Source of the DNA: Frigidibacter oleivorans
Lineage (GTDB): Bacteria; Pseudomonadota; Alphaproteobacteria; Rhodobacterales; Rhodobacteraceae
DNA length: 64,000 nucleotides
Reading direction: 5' to 3'
Assembly (NCBI RefSeq): GCF_003993775.1
Contig: NZ_RJRZ01000013.1
Span: 32,598-96,597, forward strand
This document shows, in pieces, positions 34,762-43,935 of this stretch (within the stretch, counting starts at the first letter, position 1; the number at the start of each line of letters is the position of its first letter). The position numbers were made by a program, and so were the translations under genes. A model generated the notes under the pieces. It was not told the DNA's origin. It was given only the letters and a program-made list of their open reading frames with translations, and did no database searches.

Positions 34762-35837
34762 CCCGCAGGCCGCCCGGCGCGGCCCCGTCGGTGCTGTTCG
34801 TCGTGCCGGCCTTTCACCCGAACCTCTATTACGCGACGCGCGGACTGGCCCGGGCGGGCATCCGGGTGCATGTCTTCGCGCAGTCGCAGGATGATCATAC
34901 CCCCGCCACCCATGTGGCGCTGCGCCGCTTCGGACCCGATCCCGGCTGGCGCGACCTGTCGCGGGCGCTGGATGCGGCCGCGCCGGATCTGGTGCTGATC
35001 CGGGATGCATCGCCCCTGTCGCGCCGTGCCTCGATGCTGGCCCGGCTGAAGGGGCTGGCGATGATCGGCTATGACATCAAGCCGCTGTCCCGCCGGTCGC
35101 CGCCGCGGCTGCTGCTGCAAAAGGCGCTGCGCGGCCAGCCGCCGCGCCGGGTGACGCCGGTGCGCCTGCCGCCGCCCGCCCCGCCGGCGGACCCCTGGGC
35201 CTTCTTCCTGCCGCTGCCGGTGGGCATCTATGACGACCCGCCGCCGCCCCGCCCGGCCGGCGACAGGCTGCGGGTGCTGGCGGTGGCGAAGCTCGCCCAG
35301 CCGAGGAAGAGGGTGCCGCAACTGATCGAGGAACTGGCGCCGGCGGGGCAGGCGGGGCGGATCGCGCTGACCGTGGTGGGCAGCACCACGCTCGCCGCCT
35401 CGCGCGCCGAGGCGGCGATCCTCGACCGGGTGCGCGACCTTTCGGCCGGGGCCGAATGGCTGACCCTGCTGGAGGACCGGCCCTTTCCCGAGATGCCCGC
35501 GATCCATGCCGCGCATGATGTCTGCGTCCTGCCCTCGACCGGCGAGCCGCTGGGGATCGCGCCGCTGGAGGGGATGGCCTACGGCACGGTCCCCGTGATT
35601 TCGACCGGTGCCGGCAGCGCGGGGATGATCCGGGCCGGAGAGAACGGGCTGACCGTGGACGTGCAGCAGCCGGGCCGGATCGCCGCGGCCATCGACCGGC
35701 TGGCGGCGGACCCGGCGCTGCTGGCCCGGTTGCGGGCGGGGGCGCTCGCCACCGTGGCGGACGAGCTGTCCGAGACGGCTTATGTCGCGGCGATCCGGGC
35801 GCTGATCGCCTCGCGCGGGCGGCGGATCGCGCCCTGA
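34758..35837 (+). CDS. Glycosyltransferase, GT4-like
   Basis: A 359-residue GT-B-fold glycosyltransferase. The N-terminal half has VLFVVPAFHPNLYYATRGLARAGIRVHVFAQ; the C-terminal half has RLRVLAVAKLAQPRKRVPQLIEELA, the sugar-nucleotide region HDVCVLPSTGEPLGIAPLEGMAYGTVPVIST and GENGLTVD, matching family 4. The typical E-x7-E pair is present as E-PLGIAPLE. Donor and acceptor are unknown. The start overlaps nadE by 4 bases (ATGA). Confidence 0.85.
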   Translation: MTRRPPGAAPSVLFVVPAFHPNLYYATRGLARAGIRVHVFAQSQDDHTPATHVALRRFGPDPGWRDLSRALDAAAPDLVLIRDASPLSRRASMLARLKGLAMIGYDIKPLSRRSPPRLLLQKALRGQPPRRVTPVRLPPPAPPADPWAFFLPLPVGIYDDPPPPRPAGDRLRVLAVAKLAQPRKRVPQLIEELAPAGQAGRIALTVVGSTTLAASRAEAAILDRVRDLSAGAEWLTLLEDRPFPEMPAIHAAHDVCVLPSTGEPLGIAPLEGMAYGTVPVISTGAGSAGMIRAGENGLTVDVQQPGRIAAAIDRLAADPALLARLRAGALATVADELSETAYVAAIRALIASRGRRIAP

Positions 35838-35917
35838 CGGGGCCTTCCGGCGGGGCGGGCGGCGGAACATCCGGCAGGGGCGGCGGTTGGCCTTGCTGAC
35901 CGTCAGAGGAGCCGCAG

Positions 35918-36538
35918 ATGCCCGATCAAGGCCTGACCGCCCATGCCCTCAGCTGTTCGCTGCGCCGGACCGGCGCGGGCGAACCGTCCTCGAGCGAGAA
36001 GATGGTCGAGGACATCTTCGCCGCGCTCGCCCGCCACGGCGTCGCCACCGGCCATGACCGGGTCGCGGATTTCGACGTGAAGCCCGGCGTCGGTTCCGAC
36101 GAGGGGCCGGGCGACGACTGGCCCGCGCTGCGCCGCCGGGTGCTGGCGGCCGACATCTTCGTGCTGGCGCTGCCGATCTGGATGGGACAGCCGTCGAGCA
36201 TCGCCAAGCGGGTGCTGGAACGGATGGATGCCTTTCTGGGCGAGGCCGATGACCGGCAGCGGATGCCGCCCCTGGGCAAGGTCGCGCTGGTGGCGGTGGT
36301 GGGCAACGAGGACGGCGCCCATGCCTGCCATGCCGCCTGCTTTCAGGCGCTGAGCGATGTGGGCTTCACCATCCCGCCCAATGCCGGGATCTACTGGGTG
36401 GGCGAGGCGATGGGCCGCGTGAACTATGTCGACCTGCCCGAGCCGCCCGACAACGTCGCCTCGGCCATCGAGCTTGCCGTCTCGAATGCGGTCGCGCTGG
36501 CCCGCGCGCTGAAGGCGCATCCCTATCCGGGGGTCTGA
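35918..36538 (+). CDS. Flavodoxin-like NAD(P)H-dependent reductase
   Basis: A 206-residue flavodoxin-fold protein. Residues 8-40 hold a phosphate-binding-type loop (LSCSLRRTGAGEPSSSEKM), followed by LAADIFVLALPIWMGQPSSIAKRVLERMDAF, a strong match to NAD(P)H-dependent FMN reductases/iron-sulfur flavoproteins, and GKVALVAVVGNEDGAHAC. It probably binds FMN and reduces quinones or metals. Stop is 114 bases before a WrbA gene. Confidence 0.75.
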   Translation: MPDQGLTAHALSCSLRRTGAGEPSSSEKMVEDIFAALARHGVATGHDRVADFDVKPGVGSDEGPGDDWPALRRRVLAADIFVLALPIWMGQPSSIAKRVLERMDAFLGEADDRQRMPPLGKVALVAVVGNEDGAHACHAACFQALSDVGFTIPPNAGIYWVGEAMGRVNYVDLPEPPDNVASAIELAVSNAVALARALKAHPYPGV

Positions 36539-36652
36539 CGCCCGCGACCGGGTGCCGCTGTGCCCCGCCGCACAGGCGCGGTGCGAAACCCGCCGCCGCG
36601 CGCGGCGTTGGCGGGTGGTAGGATGCAACCGGACCCAACGGAGGACCCGTCC

Positions 36653-37246
36653 ATGACCCAGCCGAAGATCGCCGTCATCTTCTATTCCACCTATGGCACC
36701 AACCACGCCATCGCCGAACATGCGGCCGAGGCCGCCCGCGCGGCAGGGGCCGAGGTAAAGCTGCTGAAGGTGAAGGAAACCGCCCCGTCCGAGGTCGTCG
36801 CCGGGCAGGATGCCTGGAAGGCGCAGGCCGACAAGATGGCCGACATCCCGGAGGCGACGCCCGAGGACATGGTTTGGGCGGACGGCTATTTCTTCTCGGT
36901 CCCGACGCGCTATGGCGTGGCGGCCAGCCAGATGCGCGCCTTCATCGACACGCTGGGCGGCGTCTGGTCCAAGGGTCTGCTGGCCGACAAGCCGGTGACG
37001 GCCACGACCAGCGCGCAGAACACCCATGGGGGGCAGGAGGCGACGCTCCTGTCGCTTTACACGACCTTCATGCACTGGGGCGCGATCCTCGTGCCGCCGG
37101 GCTATACCGACGACTGCATCTATGCCGCGGGCGGCAATCCCTATGGCTATTCTGCCAAGGCCGGCGCCTTCGACGATGCGGGCCGCGCGGCGGTCACGCA
37201 TCAGGCGACGCGGCTGGTGCGCTACGCGCAGAAGCTGCGGGGCTGA
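36653..37246 (+). CDS. wrbA: NAD(P)H:quinone oxidoreductase WrbA
   Basis: A 197-residue flavodoxin-like FMN enzyme that does two-electron reduction of quinones. Motifs: [19 protein letters not shown] for the phosphate site, [58 protein letters not shown] and the [10 protein letters not shown] segment typical of WrbA/type IV NQO. The ATG at 36653 is preceded by ACGGAGG. It ends 62 bases before a secreted EEP gene. Confidence 0.9.
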   Translation: MTQPKIAVIFYSTYGTNHAIAEHAAEAARAAGAEVKLLKVKETAPSEVVAGQDAWKAQADKMADIPEATPEDMVWADGYFFSVPTRYGVAASQMRAFIDTLGGVWSKGLLADKPVTATTSAQNTHGGQEATLLSLYTTFMHWGAILVPPGYTDDCIYAAGGNPYGYSAKAGAFDDAGRAAVTHQATRLVRYAQKLRG

Positions 37247-37260
37247 CCCGTCACGAATCC

Positions 37261-37308
37261 GGCATCCTCCGCTGCTAGCGTCCCGTGCGTCGCTGATCGG
37301 AGGATGCC
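37261..37308 (+). promoter_or_regulatory. Inverted repeat covering the ribosome-binding site of the secreted EEP gene
   Basis: GGCATCCTCCG (37261-37271) is the exact reverse complement of CGGAGGATGCC (37298-37308), separated by 26 bases; the second arm holds the GGAGG ribosome-binding site and ends right at the ATG at 37309. An mRNA starting upstream would fold to hide the start site. Confidence 0.6.
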
Positions 37309-38256
37309 ATGCGCCGCGCCCTGTTCCTGTCCCTGATGACCGCCGGACTGCTTACCGGCCTGCCTGCCGCCGCCGAGACCCTGACGGTGATGAGCTTCAA
37401 CATCTGGGGCGGCGGCGCCAACGAGGGCAAAGGCATCGACGAGACGGTGGCCGCAATCCGCGCCGCCGGGGCCGAGGTGGTGGGCCTGCAGGAAACCCGG
37501 CTGGAGGGCGATCCCTGCACCGCCGAGTCCTGCCCGCCCGGCGGCCCCTCGGTCGCGCCCGCCATCGCCGCCGCGCTCGGCTGGCAGGTGCATGACCAGA
37601 CCGCCGAGAATGCGGCGCTGTGGGCCAATGCCGTGATCTCGGCCCATCCGATCACCGGCCACAGCGCCAACGATCTGGGGGTGAAGCTGGACGTGAACGG
37701 GCGCGAGGTGTGGCTGTTCAACATCCATCACGACGACGAGCCCTATCAGCCCTACCAGATCCTGAACATCGAATACGGTCCCGCCCCCTTCGTGTCGACC
37801 GCCGCCGAGGCGGAAGACTGGGCGCGGCGAACGCGCGGCGCGGCGATGGACCTGCTGGAGGCCGACATGGCCGATGCGGCGGCGGCCGATCTGGTGCTGG
37901 TGACCGGCGACTTCAACGAACCGTCGCATCTGGACTGGACCGAGGCCGCGGCGGCGGCGGGGCAGCAGCCGCTGCCGGTGGCCTGGCCGACGACCAAACG
38001 GCTGACCGATGCGGGCTTCACCGATGCCTATCGCGCCGCGCATCCCGACCCGGTGGCGAAGCCCGCCTATACCTGGACCCCGATGGGCGACGAGGCGGAC
38101 CCGGAAGACCACCACGACCGCATCGACTTCGTCTTCGTGAAGGGTGGCAGCGTCACCTCGGCCGCCATCGTGGGCGAGGAGGGGCCGCGCAGCGACATCG
38201 CGGTGATGCCCTGGCCCGCCGATCACCGGGCCGTGGTGGCGACGGTCGATTTCTGA
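37309..38256 (+). CDS. Secreted endonuclease/exonuclease/phosphatase family protein
   Basis: A 315-residue exported EEP-fold hydrolase. Signal peptide (FLSLMTAGLLTGLPAAAE). All catalytic motifs are present: MSFNIWGGG, the metal-binding VVGLQETR Glu, VTGDFNEPSHLDW, HHDRIDFVF and the last WPADHRAVVATVDF His. It could be a nuclease or phosphodiesterase; the signal peptide favours scavenging phosphate from extracellular substrates. It converges on the PfkB gene with a 2-base gap. Confidence 0.85.
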   Translation: MRRALFLSLMTAGLLTGLPAAAETLTVMSFNIWGGGANEGKGIDETVAAIRAAGAEVVGLQETRLEGDPCTAESCPPGGPSVAPAIAAALGWQVHDQTAENAALWANAVISAHPITGHSANDLGVKLDVNGREVWLFNIHHDDEPYQPYQILNIEYGPAPFVSTAAEAEDWARRTRGAAMDLLEADMADAAAADLVLVTGDFNEPSHLDWTEAAAAAGQQPLPVAWPTTKRLTDAGFTDAYRAAHPDPVAKPAYTWTPMGDEADPEDHHDRIDFVFVKGGSVTSAAIVGEEGPRSDIAVMPWPADHRAVVATVDF

Positions 38257-38258
38257 GG

Positions 38259-39263
38259 TCAGACCTCGGACAGCACCACCCGCTTGCGCAGCCGTTCCGC
38301 ATCGCGCCGGGTGCAGAGAGCCGTCGCCTCGGTCATCACCGCTGCGGCCGCGGCGGCGGAACCGTGCCGCAGCGCCTCGGCCGCCGGCAGGTCGCGCGCC
38401 AGCGCCAGCACGAAGGCGGCGAGGAAGCTGTCGCCCGCGCCCACCGCGCTCGCCACCGGCACGTCGACGCCCGAGGCATGCAGCCGCGCGGTCGCCGTGG
38501 CGAGGGTGGAGCCGTCGGCGCCGCGCGCCACGATGGCCATATGCGCCGCGCCGGCCCGGACCAGCGACTGCGCGAAATCGGCGGTGTCGCGGCGGCTGGC
38601 CAGCGGGTGCCCCGCCACCTCGGCAGCCTCCTCCTGATCCATCCGCAGCACCTCGACCGGCCGGGTGGCGCGGATCGCCGCCGCCAGCGCCGGGCCGGAG
38701 GTATCCAGCACCAGCCGCGCCTTCGCGCGGGCCAGCCGCCGCGCCAGCGCAGCGGCGAAGTCGTCGGGCAGCCCCGGCGGCTGGCTGCCGCTGAGCACGA
38801 CGAAACCGCCGGGCACCGCCAGCGCCGCGATCGCCGCCAGAACCGCGCGCCGGTCGGTCAGCCGCCACTGCGGGCCGGGCAGCATCAGCCGGTACTGCCC
38901 GCCGGTGGCGCGGTCGGTGACGGCCAGCGACTGCCGCGTCTCGCCCGGTCCGGGGAAGGGCGCGGTCGGCACGCCCTCGGCCGCCAGCAGCGCCAGCACC
39001 CGCGCGCCCGTGGCACCCCCCGCCGCGACGAAGGCCGTGGCCTGCCCGCCGAGGATATGGACAGCCCGCGCGACGTTGATGCCGCCGCCGCCCGGATCGA
39101 GGCTCGGCTCCGTCAGCCGCAGTTTCGGCCCCGGCTGCATCCCCGCCACCGATGCGGCGAGATCGAGGCAGGGGTTCAGCGTCACGGTCAGGATCGGCGC
39201 CTGCGGCACGGGCGACGCGGCAAGGGGGGCAGGCAAGATGCGGGCTCCTGCGGAGGGCGGCAT
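38259..39263 (-). CDS. PfkB-family sugar kinase (1-phosphofructokinase-like)
   Basis: A 334-residue kinase of the PfkB/ribokinase family. Landmarks: ILTVTLNPCLDLAASV at the start (as in 1-phosphofructokinase/tagatose-6-phosphate kinases), the GGGGINVARAVHILGG substrate site, VVLSGSQPPGLPDDF, and the catalytic VGAGDSFLAAFVLALA with the base Asp. The 20-residue leader before the domain is longer than usual. The sugar phosphate cannot be set from sequence. Confidence 0.88.
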   Translation of the reverse strand: MPPSAGARILPAPLAASPVPQAPILTVTLNPCLDLAASVAGMQPGPKLRLTEPSLDPGGGGINVARAVHILGGQATAFVAAGGATGARVLALLAAEGVPTAPFPGPGETRQSLAVTDRATGGQYRLMLPGPQWRLTDRRAVLAAIAALAVPGGFVVLSGSQPPGLPDDFAAALARRLARAKARLVLDTSGPALAAAIRATRPVEVLRMDQEEAAEVAGHPLASRRDTADFAQSLVRAGAAHMAIVARGADGSTLATATARLHASGVDVPVASAVGAGDSFLAAFVLALARDLPAAEALRHGSAAAAAAVMTEATALCTRRDAERLRKRVVLSEV

Positions 39264-39328
39264 GCGCGGGGCAGCGACGGGGGTCCGGGCACCATGCCCC
39301 GCGCCCCGCCCCCGCGCAAGCCGGGGGC

Positions 39329-40279
39329 TCAGGTGCCGAAGCCGGGCAGCATCGGCTGATAGCTGGCCGGGACGAAGCGGAAGCTCTCGCCCTCGGCCTG
39401 CAGATAGCCGAGCGCCGGGAAGGGCATGTGATAGCCGATGAAGGGCAGCCCTTCCTCGGCGATCATGCCCAGCACCCGGCGGCGGGTTTCGGCGGCCATC
39501 GGCTTGTCCATGTCGAAGCGCACCTCCCAGTCGGGATGGGGCACGGAAAAGGCGAAGTGGTTCGCCACATCCGCGATCAGCACCAGCCGGGCGCCGTCGC
39601 TGTCGAGCATATAGCTCATGTGCCCCGGGGTGTGGCCGGCGGTCAGCATCGCGGCGATGCCCGCGACCACCTCGTCGCCATCCCCGAGAAAGGTCATGCG
39701 GTCGGCCAGCGGGCGGACATTCGCCTCGAACCCGTCATTGCCGGCCTCCGACCAGTGGTCGAATTCGGCCTGCCCGGTGACATAGCGGGCATTGGCATAG
39801 GTCGGCGCACCGTTCGCCATCAGCCCGCCGATATGGTCGCCATGCATATGGGTCAGCACGACGATATCCACCTGATCGGGCTGGTAGCCGGCCGCGGTCA
39901 GCGCGGCGGTGGTGCCTTCGGCGGACAGGCCGGTATCGAACAGGACCAGTTCCGAACCGGTGTTCACCAGAACCGGGGTGAAGAAGTTCTGCGACATCTC
40001 CACCGGCACCAGCGCCGCGGCGGCGGCGGCGGCGAAATCCTCGTCGCTGGCGTTCAGGCCGAAGGTGCCATGCGGATTTTCCAGCGGGCGCGTGCCGGCC
40101 AGCAGCGTCGTCACCTCGAAGGCGCCCAGCATGACGCGGTGGAACTGGGGCATCGGGTTGCCCTCCTGCATCGGCGCGGCGGCAAGGGCCGTGCCCGCGG
40201 CCAGCAGCGCGGGCGTGGCAAGCGTGGCGGTCGCCACGGCGGAAAAGATCTGGCGGCGGGTTGGGGCGGATCCGGTCAT
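39329..40279 (-). CDS. Tat-exported MBL-fold metallohydrolase
   Basis: A 316-residue hydrolase with a twin-arginine signal (TRRQIFSAVATATLATPALLAAG, residues 8-30) and the MBL ligands HMHGDHIGGLM, AGHTPGHMSY and VLIADVAN, with a final GYHMPFPALGY His. It resembles the quorum-quenching/lactonase-like secreted MBL group; a periplasmic lactone or ester hydrolase is plausible but not proven. Confidence 0.85.
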   Translation of the reverse strand: MTGSAPTRRQIFSAVATATLATPALLAAGTALAAAPMQEGNPMPQFHRVMLGAFEVTTLLAGTRPLENPHGTFGLNASDEDFAAAAAAALVPVEMSQNFFTPVLVNTGSELVLFDTGLSAEGTTAALTAAGYQPDQVDIVVLTHMHGDHIGGLMANGAPTYANARYVTGQAEFDHWSEAGNDGFEANVRPLADRMTFLGDGDEVVAGIAAMLTAGHTPGHMSYMLDSDGARLVLIADVANHFAFSVPHPDWEVRFDMDKPMAAETRRRVLGMIAEEGLPFIGYHMPFPALGYLQAEGESFRFVPASYQPMLPGFGT

Positions 40280-40373
40280 CTGTCCTCTCGCGTCTCGGGT
40301 GGGTTCGCGCAAAGGGTAGGGCGGATGTCGGGCCGGGCGAATGTCAAAGCCGTGTGCACAGGGGCCTGTGCAC

Positions 40374-40799
40374 CTATTCCCACCACTGGTCGATGGCGGC
40401 GATGTCCTCGTCCGACCAGCCGAAGTGATGGGCGAATTCGTGCACCGTCACATGTGCCACCAGATCGGGCAGCGCCACGTCGCCCCGGTCGCACCATTCG
40501 TCGAGGATCGGGCGGCGGAACAGCCAGACCGTGTCGGGGCGCGACGGCTGGTCCATCACCGATTTCTCGGTCATCGGGATGCCCTCGTACAGCCCCGACA
40601 GCTCGAACGGGTCGTTCAGGTCCAGCTCTTCCAGAAACTCCTCGGGCAGGAAATCCTCGACCCGCAACGCCACCTCGGCCGCGGCGGCGGCGAATTGCGG
40701 CGGCAGCGCCGCGACCGTGGCGCGGGCCATCGCCTCGATCTCTGCCGCCGAGGGTGCGGCCCGTCCGGTCCAGTGCGTCATGGCGTCCATTTCCGTCAT
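40374..40799 (-). CDS. Small zincin-like metallopeptidase (DUF1025-type)
   Basis: A 141-residue protein of the minimal zinc-metallopeptidase family (DUF1025). The HEFAHHFGWSDEDI motif gives HExxH at residues 120-124 with a downstream acidic ligand. LPEEFLEELDLNDPFELSGLYEGIP and TVWLFRRPILDEW are family pieces. Length is normal for the family. The physiological substrate is unknown. GGGAGA precedes the start; it is divergent from gltX. Confidence 0.88.
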   Translation of the reverse strand: MTEMDAMTHWTGRAAPSAAEIEAMARATVAALPPQFAAAAAEVALRVEDFLPEEFLEELDLNDPFELSGLYEGIPMTEKSVMDQPSRPDTVWLFRRPILDEWCDRGDVALPDLVAHVTVHEFAHHFGWSDEDIAAIDQWWE

Positions 40800-40881
40800 C
40801 GGCCGTCTCCCTGGCTGTGCCCGGCCCCGATATGGACAAAACCGGGCCGATGTGAAAGAGCGGGCCGAACAGGAGCCGCCG

Positions 40882-42228
40882 ATGTCCGATACGCCCACCC
40901 GCCCCGTCACCACCCGTTTCGCACCCTCGCCCACCGGCTATATCCATGTGGGCAACCTGCGCACGGCGCTGTTCAACTACCTGATCGCGCGGAAGTCGGG
41001 CGGGACCTTCATCCTGCGGCTGGACGATACCGACCGCGAACGGTCGAAGCCCGAATATGCCGAGGCGATCAAGGAAGACCTGGCCTGGCTGGGCCTGCAC
41101 TGGGACCGGGTGGAACGGCAGTCCGACCGGCTGGGTCGCTATGCCGAGGCGGCCGAACAGCTGCGCGCGGCCGGGCGGTTCTACGAGTGTTTCGAGACGC
41201 CGACCGAACTGGACCTGAAGCGCAAGAAGCTGCTGAACATGGGCCGCCCGCCGGTCTATGACCGCGCCGCGCTGAAGCTGACCGAGGCCGACCGCGCGCG
41301 GATGCGCGCCGACGGGCGCGACGGCTACTGGCGGTTCGAGCTGAACCAGACCCGGATCGAATGGCAGGACGGCATCCTCGGCCCGATCTCGATCGACGCG
41401 GGCAGCGTGTCGGACCCGGTGCTGATCCGGGCCGACGGGCAGGTGCTGTATACCTTCGCCTCGTCGGTGGACGACATCGACATGGGCGTCACCCATATCG
41501 TGCGCGGGGCGGACCACGTCACCAACACCGCGACGCAGATCCAGATCATCGAGGCGCTCGGGGGCACCCCGCCTGCGTTTGCGCATCACTCGCTGCTGAC
41601 TGGCGCGCAGGGCGAGGAACTGTCGAAACGGCTGGGCACGCTCAGCCTGCGCGACCTCCGGGCGCGGGGCGTGGCGCCCGAGGCGCTGCTGAGCCTGATG
41701 GCGCGGCTGGGGTCGAGTAAGCCGGTGGAACTGCGGATGAGCCTGGACGAACTGGCCGAGGGCTTCGACATCGCGACCTTCGGCGCGGCGCCGACGAAAT
41801 TCGATGCCGAGGACCTGTTCCCCCTGACGCAGAAGCGCAACCAGGCGCTGCCCTTCGCGGCGGTGGCCGACCGGATCGCCGCGCTTGGCATCCCGGAGGG
41901 GATGGCGGAACGGTTCTGGGCCGTCGCCTCGCAGAACATCACCGTGCTGGACGATCTGGGCCACTGGGCCGATCTGGTGCTGAACGGGGCGGAGCCGGAC
42001 ATCGCGCCCGAGGATGCGGAATTCATCGCGCAGGCGATGACGCTGCTGCCCGACCCGCCCTATGACGCGACGACCTGGTCCGAGTGGACCGCGCGGGTGA
42101 AAGAGGCGACGGGCCGCAAGGGCAAGGCGCTGTTCATGCCGCTGCGCAAGGCCGTCACCGGGCAGGCGCAGGGGCCGGAAATGGCCGATCTGCTGCCGCT
42201 GATGCAGCGGGTGCGGGCAAAGGGCTGA
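40882..42228 (+). CDS. gltX: Glutamyl-tRNA synthetase
   Basis: A 448-residue class I synthetase charging tRNA-Glu. The HIGH region reads FAPSPTGYIHVGNLRTALFN; the KMSKS-equivalent is ELSKRLGTLSL. Other pieces: FILRLDDTDRERSKPEY, YEAF-like FYECFETPTELD, HIVRGADHVTNTATQIQI. GGAGCCGCCG precedes the start. Rhodobacteria usually carry two gltX copies, one of which may be the tRNA-Gln-misacylating type; this one cannot be told apart by eye. Confidence 0.93.
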   Translation: MSDTPTRPVTTRFAPSPTGYIHVGNLRTALFNYLIARKSGGTFILRLDDTDRERSKPEYAEAIKEDLAWLGLHWDRVERQSDRLGRYAEAAEQLRAAGRFYECFETPTELDLKRKKLLNMGRPPVYDRAALKLTEADRARMRADGRDGYWRFELNQTRIEWQDGILGPISIDAGSVSDPVLIRADGQVLYTFASSVDDIDMGVTHIVRGADHVTNTATQIQIIEALGGTPPAFAHHSLLTGAQGEELSKRLGTLSLRDLRARGVAPEALLSLMARLGSSKPVELRMSLDELAEGFDIATFGAAPTKFDAEDLFPLTQKRNQALPFAAVADRIAALGIPEGMAERFWAVASQNITVLDDLGHWADLVLNGAEPDIAPEDAEFIAQAMTLLPDPPYDATTWSEWTARVKEATGRKGKALFMPLRKAVTGQAQGPEMADLLPLMQRVRAKG

Positions 42229-42238
42229 TCCGCCGGCC

Positions 42239-43102
42239 TCAGATCATCTCGGGCAGGGCCGCGGCCAGCCGGGTCAGCCCGCCCGGATGCCAGTCGAGCG
42301 CCATCAGCCGCGTGCAATCCATCACGTTGACCCGGTCCGCCTCGGCCCGGGGCGGCAGCGGATGGTCGCTGCCGGTCAGCCAGCGCACCGTCGCCAGCAG
42401 GTCGTGCCGGTCCAGCAGCAGGTCCGACACGTTGAACAGGCCCCCGGCGCGGCGATCCAGCACCGTCAGCACCGCATCGGCCACGTCCTCGCCATGCACC
42501 TCGGTCGCGACGCGGGGCGCGACGGGGCGGCCGGCGAGGTAGTCGGCGAACAGCCCCGCCCATTTGTGCGGCTGGCCCGGCGCGCCCGGCCCGTAGACGC
42601 CGGTCACCCGCAGGCTGGTGCCGGTGAAGCCGTCGCCCGACAGCGCGGCAAGGCCCTGTTCGACCTCCAGCTTCATCCGGCCATAGAGCGTGTCGGGACG
42701 GGCCGGCATGTCCTCGGTCAGCAGGGTGCCGGGCGGGTGGTCGCCATAGACGGCGCGGGTGGACAGGAAGACCGCCGCCGACAGACCCGCCGCCTTCGCT
42801 GCGCGGAACAGCGCCAGCGACCCGTCGCGATTGGCGGCGAGGAAGCCGTCGGGATCGTCGCCCTCGCCGCCGCGATACTTGCCGGGCTGATGGGCAAAGG
42901 CGCAATGCACCAGCGCCTCCTGCCCCGACAGGTCGGGCGGCGGCGCGGTCAGGTCGTAGGGCAGCACCGGCAGACCGGCGGGCAGCAGGCCATCGGGCGG
43001 CGGGCGGCGGGCGAGCAGCGTGACCGCATGTCCCGCCTCCACCGCGCCCGCGACGATGAACCGGCCCACCAGCCCGCTGCCGCCGGTGATGGCGACCCTC
43101 AC
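42239..43102 (-). CDS. sqdC: SqdC-like NAD-dependent epimerase/reductase of sulfolipid synthesis
   Basis: A 287-residue short-chain-type protein with a Rossmann start VRVAITGGSGLVGRFIV, the YGRMKLEVEQ catalytic Tyr/Lys area and EVHGEDVADAVLTVLD. It is third in the sqdB-sqdD-sqdC order known from R. sphaeroides, where sqdC is required for sulfoquinovosyl diacylglycerol and mutants accumulate a sulfoquinovosyl-dihydroxyacetone compound (established for that species). The GTG at 43102 overlaps the sqdD TGA (GTGA). It converges on gltX with a 10-base gap. Name is by context plus family. Confidence 0.75.
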   Translation of the reverse strand: MRVAITGGSGLVGRFIVAGAVEAGHAVTLLARRPPPDGLLPAGLPVLPYDLTAPPPDLSGQEALVHCAFAHQPGKYRGGEGDDPDGFLAANRDGSLALFRAAKAAGLSAAVFLSTRAVYGDHPPGTLLTEDMPARPDTLYGRMKLEVEQGLAALSGDGFTGTSLRVTGVYGPGAPGQPHKWAGLFADYLAGRPVAPRVATEVHGEDVADAVLTVLDRRAGGLFNVSDLLLDRHDLLATVRWLTGSDHPLPPRAEADRVNVMDCTRLMALDWHPGGLTRLAAALPEMI

Positions 43103-43935
43103 CGCGACGGTCCCGGCAGGCCGGCTGCGTCGGGCACCGGCCCGTCGCCGGCATAGGCGCGCCACAGGTCGATCAGCGGGCGCAGGCGGTCGGCCTTGTC
43201 ATGGTCGGCCCAGGGTTTTTCGTACTGGAAATGCAGCACCCGGATCGCGCGCCAGTCCCAAAGCTCGGGCATCGCGAACCAGACATATTGCAGCATGTTG
43301 CAGAAGACGGGCAGGCCGTGCCAGTCGGGGAAGAAGGTTTCCAGAAAGGTCTGGTCCGTCCGCCGCCAGAAGGCGCCGGGCACGTCCAGCCGGGCCAGCA
43401 TCGCCGCGAAGGTCGCCTCGGAGGGGCGGGCGGTGAAGACGCCGGAATTCATCCGGTGAAAATCGGCGACGCTTTCATAGACGTTCGGGGCGGCGCAGAA
43501 TTCGGGATAGTCGAACAGCACGTCGGAATTGCGCAGCACCAGCGTGTCAGCGTCGAGGAAGACCACCGCGCGGTATTCCGTCAGCTGCCACAGCCGCAGC
43601 TTGGCGAAATTGTCCAAAGGGGTGTGGAAGGGCGGCTTCGTGCCCTTGGTGAAGGCGGCGCGGGCATGCAGCGCGTCGCGGGCATGGGCCGCGTTGAATT
43701 CGGCGCCGGTGGGCAGCAGGTCCACCTGCACCAGCCGCGCGCCAAGCGCCTTCAGCGGCGCAAGGTGTTCGGCCGCGACATCGGTATGCAGCACCACCAG
43801 ATCGGCCCCGGTCCCCGACAGGACGAGCGAGCGCAGCAGCGCCCGCGCGCCCGTGGCATAGTCGGGATTGGTGACCAGCGTGACCCAGGCCCGGTCGCCT
43901 TGCGCCGGGCCGTCGGCCAGAAGTCCCTCAGCCAT
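43099..43935 (-). CDS. sqdD: SqdD-like sulfoquinovosyltransferase (glycogenin-type GT8)
   Basis: A 278-residue GT-A glycosyltransferase similar to glycogenin. VTLVTNPDYATGARALLRSL starts the fold, the DxD motif is VVFLDADTLVLRN, and NSGVFTARPSEATFAAML and LHFQYEKPW follow, as in glycogenin-like SqdD of R. sphaeroides. It is thought to transfer sulfoquinovose from UDP-sulfoquinovose to the lipid acceptor. It lies exactly next to sqdB and overlaps sqdC by 4 bases. Confidence 0.85.
   Translation of the reverse strand: MAEGLLADGPAQGDRAWVTLVTNPDYATGARALLRSLVLSGTGADLVVLHTDVAAEHLAPLKALGARLVQVDLLPTGAEFNAAHARDALHARAAFTKGTKPPFHTPLDNFAKLRLWQLTEYRAVVFLDADTLVLRNSDVLFDYPEFCAAPNVYESVADFHRMNSGVFTARPSEATFAAMLARLDVPGAFWRRTDQTFLETFFPDWHGLPVFCNMLQYVWFAMPELWDWRAIRVLHFQYEKPWADHDKADRLRPLIDLWRAYAGDGPVPDAAGLPGPSR

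Noticed and set aside
36538..36652. Hairpin-forming GC-rich tract between the two flavodoxin-like genes
   Set aside because: The segment has several partial inverted repeats but no clean stem followed by T residues, so I do not call it a terminator.
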